From: an uncultured Parvularculaceae bacterium
GTDB lineage: Bacteria; Pseudomonadota; Alphaproteobacteria; Caulobacterales; Parvularculaceae
Length of the DNA: 32,821 nucleotides
Assembly: GCA_913055785.1 (NCBI GenBank)
Contig: CAJXLJ010000033.1
Span: 1-32,821, forward strand
Reading direction: 5' to 3'
The position numbers and the translations under genes were made by a program. Within the stretch, counting starts at the first letter, position 1. Every line of letters begins with the position of its first letter. Positions 26,690 to 32,821 of this stretch are shown here, piece after piece. Under the pieces are notes generated by a model, which was not told the origin of the DNA, did not search any database, and saw only the letters and a program-made list of their open reading frames with translations.

Positions 26690-26715
26690 GCGGGCCCCGC
26701 GGGGCCCGCTTTTTT
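26690..26715 (+). terminator. Intrinsic terminator between promoter and rimP
   Basis: GCGGGCCC and GGGCCCGC form an 8-bp all-GC stem around a CGCG loop, followed at once by six T. It faces the plus strand, with no plus-strand gene ending nearby (ttcA ends 2.8 kb upstream). It would therefore act on leader transcripts heading into rimP-nusA-infB. Confidence 0.8.
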
Positions 26716-26747
26716 GTTACCTTTCGGCCCCCTGGAGACCGTACGGC

Positions 26748-27284
26748 TTGACGCTGCAGAACGATCGTCTTCTCGACCTAATCGCCCCCGTCGTCGAGGC
26801 GGAGGGGTTTGAGCTTGTGCGCGTGAGCATGACCGGGTCGAAATCGAACACCCTGCAGGTGATGGCGGAGCGCCCGGACAGGACCATGTCGGCGGAAGAC
26901 TGCGCGCGGCTTTCGCGCGCCCTCTCGCCGGTGCTGGACGCCGCGGATCCGATCGCGGGGGAATATACGCTTGAAGTTTCTTCCCCGGGCATCGACCGGC
27001 CGCTGGTGCGCGCGAAGGATTTCGAGGATTGGCGCGGCTGGCCGGCGAAGCTCGAGCTCAATCGGCTGGTCGAGGGCCGCAAAAGATTTTCCGGCGTCGT
27101 CGCCGGGATGGATGAGGGCAAGGTCGCCTTCGATATCGACGGCGAGGATGAAACCGCGCTTTTCCCGCTCGACTGGATCGCGCAGGCCAAACTCGTGCTT
27201 ACCGATGAACTGATCAAGGAAAGTCTGAAAGCGGGCAAGGCGCTCGCTGACGAACAGGAGACATCTCATGGAGACCATCAATGA
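26748..27284 (+). CDS. rimP: Ribosome maturation factor RimP
   Basis: 178 residues. LIAPVVEAEGFELVRVSM, ISRALSPVLDAADPI-type sequence and the signature YTLEVSSPGIDRPL, then LDWIAQAKLVLTDELI, identify RimP, which assists 30S subunit maturation. There is no ATG at the N-terminus; TTG at 26748 gives the conserved beginning, with GGAG ten bases ahead. Its stop overlaps nusA (ATGA). A terminator lies just upstream, so its expression depends on readthrough or a promoter after it. Confidence 0.94.
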   Translation: MTLQNDRLLDLIAPVVEAEGFELVRVSMTGSKSNTLQVMAERPDRTMSAEDCARLSRALSPVLDAADPIAGEYTLEVSSPGIDRPLVRAKDFEDWRGWPAKLELNRLVEGRKRFSGVVAGMDEGKVAFDIDGEDETALFPLDWIAQAKLVLTDELIKESLKAGKALADEQETSHGDHQ

Positions 27285-28912
27285 ACGCCGTTAGCGCCAA
27301 CAAGCTGGAGCTGATCCAGATCGCCGATGCGGTTGCGCGGGAGAAATCCATCGAGCAATCGCTGGTGATCGAGGCGATGGAAGACGCGCTCGCACGGGCT
27401 GCACGCTCCCGTTACGGTCATGAGACGAATGTGAAAGCCGAAATCAACCCGAAGACCGGCGAGACCCGGCTCTGGCGTCTTCTCGAAGTGGTCGAGGAAG
27501 TCGAAAACGACAGCGCCGAGATTACGCTCGATGAAGCGCGTCATCGCAACCCTGAAGCCGAGCTCGGCGACTTCATGTCCGAGCCGCTGCCGCCGATCGA
27601 CTTCGGGCGCGTTGCGGCGATGGCCGCCAAGCAGGTCATCACGCAGAAAGTGCGCGAAGCCGAGCGTGACCGTCAGTATGAGGATTTCAAGGACCGGATT
27701 GGCGAAATCATCAACGGCATCGTCAAGCGCGTCGAATACGGCCATGTGATTGTCGATCTCGGCAAGGCCGAGGCGATCATCCGCCGCGATCAGCAATTGC
27801 CGCGCGAGAATTATCGCAACGGCGACCGCGTCCGCGCCTATATCATGGAAGTTCGCCGCGAAACGCGCGGGCCGCAGATTTTCCTTTCTCGCGCTCACCC
27901 GCAATTCATGGCGAAACTTTTCGAGCAGGAAGTGCCGGAAGTCTATGACGGCGTGATTGAAATTCGCGCTGTTGCGCGCGACCCGGGCAGCCGCGCCAAG
28001 ATTGGCGTGATGTCGAACGATTCAGGCATCGACCCCGTCGGCGCCTGCGTCGGCATGCGCGGCTCCCGCGTGCAGGCGGTGGTCAACGAACTCGGCGGCG
28101 AAAAGATCGACATCGTGCCCTGGTCGCCGGACGATGCGACCTTTGTCGTCAACGCGCTCGCCCCGGCGGAAGTCACCAAGGTCGTTCTCGACGAAGAGCT
28201 TGAGCGGATCGAGGTTGTGGTGCCGGACGAGCAGCTTTCGCTGGCCATCGGGCGGCGCGGCCAGAATGTCCGTCTCGCCTCGCAGCTCACCGGATATGAA
28301 ATCGATATCATGACTGAAGAGGCTGAGAGCGCCAAACGCCAGGAAGAATTCCGCGTGCGGTCGGAGGCTTTCATGAACGGCCTCGATGTCGATGACATGA
28401 TGGCGGGCCTTCTCGTTTCGGAAGGCTTCACCAGCATCGAGGAAATCGCCTTCGTCGCGCTTGAAGAGCTCATGGACATCGACGGTCTCGACGAGGAGAC
28501 CGCCGAGGAGCTTCAGGCCCGCGCCAAGGACTTCATTGAAGCGGAAAACAAAAAGCTCGACGAGAAGCGCAAAGAGCTTGGCGTCGCCGATGACCTTCTC
28601 GAAATCGAAGGGCTCGATCTCAAGATGATCGTCGCGCTCGGAGAGAACGATGTGAAATCCGCTGAGGATTTCGCCGGCTGCGCCACCGATGACCTGGTCG
28701 GGTGGACCGAGCGCGTCGACGGCGAACGCAAGCATTATGACGGCATTCTGGAACGCTTCGGCATGAAAGCCGAAGACGCCGAAGAGATGATCATGCGCGC
28801 CCGCGTGAAAGCCGGCTGGATCACCCAGGAAGAGCTCGACGCGATGCGCGCGGAAGAAGAAACGGAAACCGAAGAGGCGGAAGGAGCTGAAAGCGCTGAC
28901 GCGACCGCATAA
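27281..28912 (+). CDS. nusA: Transcription termination/antitermination factor NusA
   Basis: 543 residues. In order: the RNA-polymerase-binding N-terminal domain ([22 protein letters not shown] region), an S1 domain (about 135-200, [16 protein letters not shown]), then KH1 and KH2 ([27 protein letters not shown]). Two C-terminal acidic helix-hairpin-helix repeats follow ([12 protein letters not shown]-type, and [20 protein letters not shown]), ending in an acidic tail. NusA governs pausing, termination and antitermination, and in E. coli represses its own operon. The 3' end overlaps the ylxR start region. Confidence 0.97.
   Translation: MNAVSANKLELIQIADAVAREKSIEQSLVIEAMEDALARAARSRYGHETNVKAEINPKTGETRLWRLLEVVEEVENDSAEITLDEARHRNPEAELGDFMSEPLPPIDFGRVAAMAAKQVITQKVREAERDRQYEDFKDRIGEIINGIVKRVEYGHVIVDLGKAEAIIRRDQQLPRENYRNGDRVRAYIMEVRRETRGPQIFLSRAHPQFMAKLFEQEVPEVYDGVIEIRAVARDPGSRAKIGVMSNDSGIDPVGACVGMRGSRVQAVVNELGGEKIDIVPWSPDDATFVVNALAPAEVTKVVLDEELERIEVVVPDEQLSLAIGRRGQNVRLASQLTGYEIDIMTEEAESAKRQEEFRVRSEAFMNGLDVDDMMAGLLVSEGFTSIEEIAFVALEELMDIDGLDEETAEELQARAKDFIEAENKKLDEKRKELGVADDLLEIEGLDLKMIVALGENDVKSAEDFAGCATDDLVGWTERVDGERKHYDGILERFGMKAEDAEEMIMRARVKAGWITQEELDAMRAEEETETEEAEGAESADATA
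28881..28886 (+). promoter_or_regulatory. Shine-Dalgarno AAGGAG for ylxR inside nusA
   Basis: AAGGAG lies in the last codons of nusA. The first suitable initiation codon after it in the ylxR frame is CTG at 28896, nine bases downstream. It helps choose the unusual ylxR start. Confidence 0.5.
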
Positions 28913-29480
28913 GCAAGAGAGCGCCAGACGATGCGTCGCTACGGGTGAAATCGCCGCGCCGGAACTTTTTCTCCGGTTCGTCCTTTCGCCTGAAGGCGTT
29001 GTTGCGCCCGACTTTTCGGGCAAGCTGCCCGGGCGCGGCGCCTGGCTGACGCCGACGCGCGATGCGCTTGCACAGGCGATCAAGTCCGGCGCGTTTGCGC
29101 GCTCGTTCAAGAAGGCGGCGCAGACGCCGGACGGCCTCGCGGACGCCATCGAGGCGGGGCTGGCCAAGGCGGCGCTTTCCGCGCTTGGTCTGGCGCGCCG
29201 CGCAGGCGACGTTCTCGCCGGATTTGAAAAGACGCGCGCCGGGCTGAAGGAGAGGAAGTTTTCGGTGCTGGTGTCCGCGCGTGACGGCGCGGAAGACGGC
29301 AGGCGCAAGCTGGAGGCGCTGGCCGGAGGAGAGGCGGCGATTGTCGGGCTATTCAGCGTTGAGGAATTGTCCGCGGCGCTGGGGCTTGAAAAAGCGGTCC
29401 ATGCGGGGGTCAAAAAAGGCGCCTCGGCGGATCGTTTCCTGCGCGCGGCGCGGCGGCTTGAAGGCTTCAGGCCGGCGTAA
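28896..29480 (+). CDS. ylxR: YlxR (DUF448) - L7Ae RNA-binding protein, non-ATG start
   Basis: About 194 residues. The N-terminal DUF448/YlxR domain has SARRCVATGEI, then APDFSGKLPGRGAWLTP and the end KSGAFARSFKKA. The C-terminal L7Ae/L30e-like part has ALGLARRAGDVLAGFEKTRAGL. The two-domain form is usual in alphaproteobacteria, between nusA and infB. The open frame runs from 28809 (after TGA at 28806) and contains no ATG, GTG or TTG before a GTG deep in the L7Ae domain (29265). The only sensible initiators are CTG at 28896 (AAGGAG nine bases ahead) or CTG at 28887. A +1 frameshift out of nusA or a sequence error are alternatives. The start is inferred. Confidence 0.78.
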   Translation: MTRPHKQESARRCVATGEIAAPELFLRFVLSPEGVVAPDFSGKLPGRGAWLTPTRDALAQAIKSGAFARSFKKAAQTPDGLADAIEAGLAKAALSALGLARRAGDVLAGFEKTRAGLKERKFSVLVSARDGAEDGRRKLEALAGGEAAIVGLFSVEELSAALGLEKAVHAGVKKGASADRFLRAARRLEGFRPA

Positions 29481-29513
29481 ATCGCGTTGATAAGTGAGGG
29501 GTTCTCGGTGGAC

Positions 29514-29563
29514 CCCGGCCCCATAGGCATGTATGTCCATGGCGGCTTTCGGTAAGGGCCGGG
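29514..29563. other. GC-rich inverted repeat between ylxR and infB
   Basis: CCCGGCCC (29514-29521) and GGGCCGGG (29556-29563) can pair as an 8-bp stem around a 34-base loop in the infB leader. There is no T-run, so it is not a plain terminator. It may be a regulatory or RNase-processing structure. Confidence 0.4.
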
Positions 29564-29591
29564 CCTGTTATGTATTCCCGGCGAAGAAAGC

Positions 29592-29609
29592 GCGCTTTTA
29601 GAAAAGCGC
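29592..29609. other. Stem-loop just upstream of infB ribosome-binding site
   Basis: GCGCTTTT, AG, AAAAGCGC is a perfect 8-bp inverted repeat ending six bases before the infB Shine-Dalgarno GGAG (29615-29618). On the plus strand it could modulate access to the ribosome-binding site. Confidence 0.42.
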
Positions 29610-29623
29610 ATATTGGAGATTGA

Positions 29624-32200
29624 ATGAGCGACGACGTCGAGACGGAAACAAAATCGAAGAGGCGGCCATTGACGCTTCGCCGCACGGAAACCGGTGCGGT
29701 CAAGCAGAGCTTTTCGCATGGCCGGTCGAAAACCGTCGTGGTCGAAACCAAAAGGCGGCGCGTGCTCACGCCGAAAAAGGACGCGGGCGGTGCGGACGGT
29801 GATGCGCCGGCGAAAAAAGAAGCGCCCGCCGCCAAAAAGGCTGCGCCTGAGGCCGAATCTTCCGCCAAAAAAGGCGCCGTCTTAAAAACGCTTTCCGAGG
29901 AAGAAAGAACGGCGCGGGCCGAAGCGCTCGCAAAGTCCCGGCGCGACAAGGCCGAACGCGAGAAGCGCGAAGCCGCCGAGCGGGCCGAGCGTGAGGCGCG
30001 CGAGGCTGAAGAGCGCGCCAAACTCGAGGTTGAGCGCAAGCGTCAGGCTGAAGAAGAAACCAAGCGCGCGAAGGAAGCCGAAGAACGCAGGCGCGCCGAA
30101 GAAGAAGCGCGCGAGGCGCTTGAAGAAGAAGAGCGCGAGCGGAAAAAGCGCAATGCGGCGAAAACCGAAGCGCGGGCCAAGGGCCGTACGGAAGAAGAGG
30201 AAACCACCAGCGAAGAGCGCGACAATCCGCTCGCCCAGCTCGGCGGCCGCCTCAAGACGCGGCGTAAGGGCGGCGGCGAAGACCGTCAGGCGAAGTCCAA
30301 GGAGCCGGCGCGCCGGCGCACGGGCAAGCTCACCATCGCCAATGCGCTTGACGATGACGAGCGCCAGCGTTCGCTGGCTTCGGTCAAGCGCGCGCGCGAA
30401 CGGGAAAAGCTGGCGCGCCAGCAAATGGGACACGGCAAGCGCGTTCTTCGCGATGTGACGATCCCTGAAACAATTACGGTTCAGGAACTCGCCGCCCGGA
30501 TGTCGATGCGGGCCGTCGATCTCGTCAAGGAACTCATGAAACAGGGCCAGATGGTGACGGCGAATGCGGTGCTTGACGCCGACACGGCGCAACTGGTCGC
30601 TGAAGATCTCGGCCACTCGGTGAAGCGGGTTTCGGAATCGGACGTTGAAGAGGGCCTGGAAGGCGCCTCCGACGCCGAAGCCGATCTCAAGCCGCGCCCG
30701 CCTGTCGTGACCATCATGGGCCATGTCGACCACGGCAAGACCTCGCTTCTGGACGCCATGCGCCAGACCGATGTCGTCGCCGGAGAGGCCGGCGGCATCA
30801 CTCAGCACATCGGCGCTTATCAGATCACGCTTGGCGACGATCGCAAGATCACTTTCCTCGACACGCCGGGCCACGCCGCCTTCACGCAGATGCGCGCGCG
30901 CGGCGCGGAAGTGACCGACATCATTATCCTCGTCGTTGCGGCGGACGATTCCATCATGCCGCAGACTGAGGAAGCGATCAGTCACGCCAAGGCGGCCGGC
31001 GTTCCGATCATTGTCGCCATCAACAAGGTCGACAAGCCGGACGCCGATCCGCAGAAAGTCCGGACCGACCTACTTCAGCATGAAATTCAGGTTGAGAGCA
31101 TGGGCGGCGATGTGCAGGACGTTGAGGTCTCGGCGCTCAAGAAGGTCAATCTTGACGGTCTGCAGGAAGCCATTCTTCTGCAGGCGGAGCTTTTGGACCT
31201 TAAAACCAACCCCGACAGGCCTGCTGACGGCGCCGTGGTTGAGGCGCGCCTGGACAAGGGACGCGGCGCTGTGACGACGGTGCTTGTTCAGCGCGGCACC
31301 CTGAAGCGCGGCGATATTCTGGTCGTCGGGTCGGAGTGGGGGCGCGTGCGCGCCATGAGCGACGACAAGGGGCAGACGGTCAATGAAGCCGGCCCTGCCT
31401 ATCCGGTCGAAATCCTGGGTCTCAACGGCGTGCCGGATCCCGGCGAGAAATTCCACGTGGTCGAGTCCGAAGGGCGGGCCCGGGAAATCGCGGAATTCCG
31501 CCAGCGCAAGCGCCGCGAGGCGGCGGCCGCCAAGAGTTCGGGCACGTCGCTCGAGCAAATGATGGCGCAGCTTCAGAACGCTGAAATCAAGGAGCTACCC
31601 GTCGTCATCAAGGGCGATGTGCAGGGTTCTGTCGAGGCAATCGCCAGTTCGCTTGAAAAACTTTCCACCGACGAAGTGCGCGTGCGCCTCCTGCATGACG
31701 GAGTCGGCGGGATTTCCGAGAGCGACGTTATTCTCGCCGCGGCGTCAAGCGCGCCGGTGATCGGCTTTAACGTGCGCGCCAACAAGCAGGCACGTGACGA
31801 GGCGGAACGCAACGGCGTTGAGATTCGCTATTATTCGGTGATCTACGACCTGATCGATGATATCAAGGCCGTGCTTTCCGGCATGCTCGAACCGGAACTG
31901 AGAGAAACCTTCCTCGGCAACGCGGAGATTCTCGAGGTCTTCAACATCACCAAGCGGGGCAAGGTCGCCGGCTGCCGTGTCGTCGAAGGCCAGGTGCGCC
32001 GCGGCGCGAAGGTCCGCCTCATCCGCGACAATGTCGTCATCCACGAGGGCGAGCTGTCCCAGCTCAAGCGTTTCAAGGATGATGTGCAGGAAGTGCCGAT
32101 GGGTCAGGAATGCGGCATGAGCTTTGCGAATTACGAAGACCTCAAGGCTGGCGATACGATCGAATGCTTCGCCGTCGAGAAGATCACGCGGACGCTTTAA
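29624..32200 (+). CDS. infB: Translation initiation factor IF-2
   Basis: 858 residues. A long charged N-terminal region rich in Lys, Arg, Glu and Ala (to about residue 250, predicted coiled coil) is followed by the IF2_N-like segment [21 protein letters not shown]. The GTPase domain has G1 GHVDHGKT from residue 366, G3 DTPGH and G4 NKVD. Domains II-IV include [13 protein letters not shown] and the C-terminal fMet-tRNA-binding region [21 protein letters not shown]-2 delivers fMet-tRNA to the 30S subunit. GGAG precedes the ATG by five bases. It is the last core gene of the rimP-nusA-ylxR-infB operon in this window. Confidence 0.98.
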   Translation: MSDDVETETKSKRRPLTLRRTETGAVKQSFSHGRSKTVVVETKRRRVLTPKKDAGGADGDAPAKKEAPAAKKAAPEAESSAKKGAVLKTLSEEERTARAEALAKSRRDKAEREKREAAERAEREAREAEERAKLEVERKRQAEEETKRAKEAEERRRAEEEAREALEEEERERKKRNAAKTEARAKGRTEEEETTSEERDNPLAQLGGRLKTRRKGGGEDRQAKSKEPARRRTGKLTIANALDDDERQRSLASVKRAREREKLARQQMGHGKRVLRDVTIPETITVQELAARMSMRAVDLVKELMKQGQMVTANAVLDADTAQLVAEDLGHSVKRVSESDVEEGLEGASDAEADLKPRPPVVTIMGHVDHGKTSLLDAMRQTDVVAGEAGGITQHIGAYQITLGDDRKITFLDTPGHAAFTQMRARGAEVTDIIILVVAADDSIMPQTEEAISHAKAAGVPIIVAINKVDKPDADPQKVRTDLLQHEIQVESMGGDVQDVEVSALKKVNLDGLQEAILLQAELLDLKTNPDRPADGAVVEARLDKGRGAVTTVLVQRGTLKRGDILVVGSEWGRVRAMSDDKGQTVNEAGPAYPVEILGLNGVPDPGEKFHVVESEGRAREIAEFRQRKRREAAAAKSSGTSLEQMMAQLQNAEIKELPVVIKGDVQGSVEAIASSLEKLSTDEVRVRLLHDGVGGISESDVILAAASSAPVIGFNVRANKQARDEAERNGVEIRYYSVIYDLIDDIKAVLSGMLEPELRETFLGNAEILEVFNITKRGKVAGCRVVEGQVRRGAKVRLIRDNVVIHEGELSQLKRFKDDVQEVPMGQECGMSFANYEDLKAGDTIECFAVEKITRTL

Positions 32201-32267
32201 GTCTTTTGCCGCTCATTGCTGCTTTCGCAGGCGTGGGCGGGATTTGAAGATATTGTTGGGGCTTCCG

Positions 32268-32783
32268 ATGCCGAAATTGCGCCCTCTCGATCCCGAACGC
32301 GACGGCAAGGCGCTTCACGCCATTTTCGGCGATGAAGAATGCTGCCGCTATATGACGAAACCGGCGAACGCATCGGTCGAAGAAACGATCCGTGATTTGA
32401 AAAAATGGACGACCGGTCTTGAAGACACGAGCTGGGCGATCGTCGAAGAGCCGGACGGCGAAGCGCTGGGACGTGTCGCGCTGTTCTCAGGCGGACAGCC
32501 TGACGTCTGGGAAGTCGGGATCATGATCGTCCCCTCGGCGCAGGGAAAAGGGCTTGCGACAGGGGCGCTCGCCCAGGCGATCGATATCGCTTTTGACAGG
32601 CTCGGCGCGCGGCGGATTTACGCCGACATCGACCCTGACAACACGGCCTCGCTTCGCGCCTTTGAGAAGCTCGGCTTCCAGCGCGAAGGGCTGTTGCGCG
32701 CCGCCTGGGATACCCATATCGGCATACGCGACTCCGTCATCATGGGGCTGCTACCAGGCGACCCGCGCCCATGGAAACCGTAA
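32268..32783 (+). CDS. GNAT-family N-acetyltransferase (RimJ-like)
   Basis: 171 residues. LRPLDPERDGKALHAIFGDEE at the start, VGIMIVPSAQGKGLATGAL for acetyl-CoA binding (QxxGxG/A), and YADIDPDNTASLRAFEKLGFQREG with the ending GIRDSVIMGLL place it with RimJ/RimL-type acetyltransferases. The substrate is unknown. The open frame runs into infB (from 32124), but that part is infB in another frame. The ATG at 32268 begins the domain; a TTG at 32244 is an alternative. Its TAA touches the next ATG. Confidence 0.87.
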   Translation: MPKLRPLDPERDGKALHAIFGDEECCRYMTKPANASVEETIRDLKKWTTGLEDTSWAIVEEPDGEALGRVALFSGGQPDVWEVGIMIVPSAQGKGLATGALAQAIDIAFDRLGARRIYADIDPDNTASLRAFEKLGFQREGLLRAAWDTHIGIRDSVIMGLLPGDPRPWKP

Positions 32784-32821
32784 ATGACGCCTTTCAAGGT
32801 ATGCTGCATTCAGTCGCCTGA
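32784..32821 (+). CDS. Start of a possible TrpF-like gene (3' truncated)
   Basis: Immediately after the GNAT stop, an ATG opens a frame reading MTPFKVCCIQSP to the window edge. The pattern FKVCCI resembles the first strand of phosphoribosylanthranilate isomerase-like (TrpF, VKICGI) proteins. Only 12 full codons are visible, so this is weak. Confidence 0.35.
   Translation, partial: MTPFKVCCIQSP

Noticed and set aside
26560-26700. tRNA gene ahead of rimP, as in the E. coli metY-rimP operon
   Set aside because: No T-loop GGTTCGA motif, acceptor stem or CCA-end is present in this gap.
28931-28948. ATG at 28931 as the start of ylxR
   Set aside because: It is in a different frame from the YlxR domain and hits a stop after five codons.
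28022-29719. Minus-strand open frame of 565 codons across nusA, ylxR and infB
   Set aside because: It is antisense to three conserved genes and has low-complexity Ser/Arg-rich sequence with no recognisable domain.
29882-30985. Minus-strand open frame of 367 codons
   Set aside because: It mirrors the charged N-terminal repeats and GTPase domain of infB; the Phe/Leu/Arg-rich product is an artefact of the opposite strand.

Overview
The window is one stretch of a GC-rich bacterial chromosome, almost certainly from an alphaproteobacterium. Three things point there: the run miaB-ybeZ-ybeY-corC-lnt followed by a small XRE regulator and metK; the later run trmB ... rimP-nusA-ylxR-infB; and a Fur of the Fur/Mur type that lacks the usual CxxC after its HHDHLI-like stretch. 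A marine lineage such as Parvularculaceae is possible, but the genus cannot be fixed from the sequence alone. Coding is dense, with many 4-nt ATGA/GTGA overlaps. I found no tRNA, rRNA, CRISPR array, insertion sequence or phage gene. No gene-free gap exceeds 300 bases; the longest is about 210 bases, upstream of rimP.

Region by region. 1-5.6 kb: a 5'-truncated SDR oxidoreductase, a GFA-fold protein directly behind the malic enzyme maeB (minus strand), a DUF488 protein, an Nfu-type Fe-S carrier, and a convergent probable lipoprotein with a GExH (ChaN/Tiki-like) motif. 5.7-10.3 kb: dodecin with a RutE-like flavin reductase, tsaB-rimI, fur, a diiron ferritin-like protein of unknown role, and a convergent thioredoxin-like DUF1223 protein. 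10.4-17.7 kb: the translationally coupled block miaB-ybeZ-ybeY-corC-lnt (tRNA modification, ribosome maturation and lipoprotein acylation), then an XRE regulator and metK. A 22-bp palindrome lies just before metK. 17.7-26.5 kb: a more variable insert between the conserved blocks. It holds a Tat-type dienelactone hydrolase, a small secreted protein, a DUF885 protein with an altered metal site, trmB, a glucuronoyl-esterase-like (CE15) lipoprotein, ttcA, two family-2 glycosyltransferases and a DUF2937 membrane protein. 26.6-32.8 kb: a promoter and an intrinsic terminator ahead of rimP-nusA-ylxR-infB, then a GNAT acetyltransferase and the first codons of a possible TrpF-like gene.

Most of the window is core information processing: t6A37, ms2i6A37, m7G46 and s2C32 tRNA modification, 16S rRNA maturation, transcription elongation/termination and translation initiation. 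Metabolic and envelope genes are slotted between these blocks. I see no clear new defence or mobile system. The most notable points are small-scale: ylxR has no ATG, GTG or TTG start anywhere in its open frame; a promoter-plus-terminator leader precedes rimP-nusA; a palindrome ends on a decoy ATG before metK; and a DUF885 family member has lost its HExxPGH motif.
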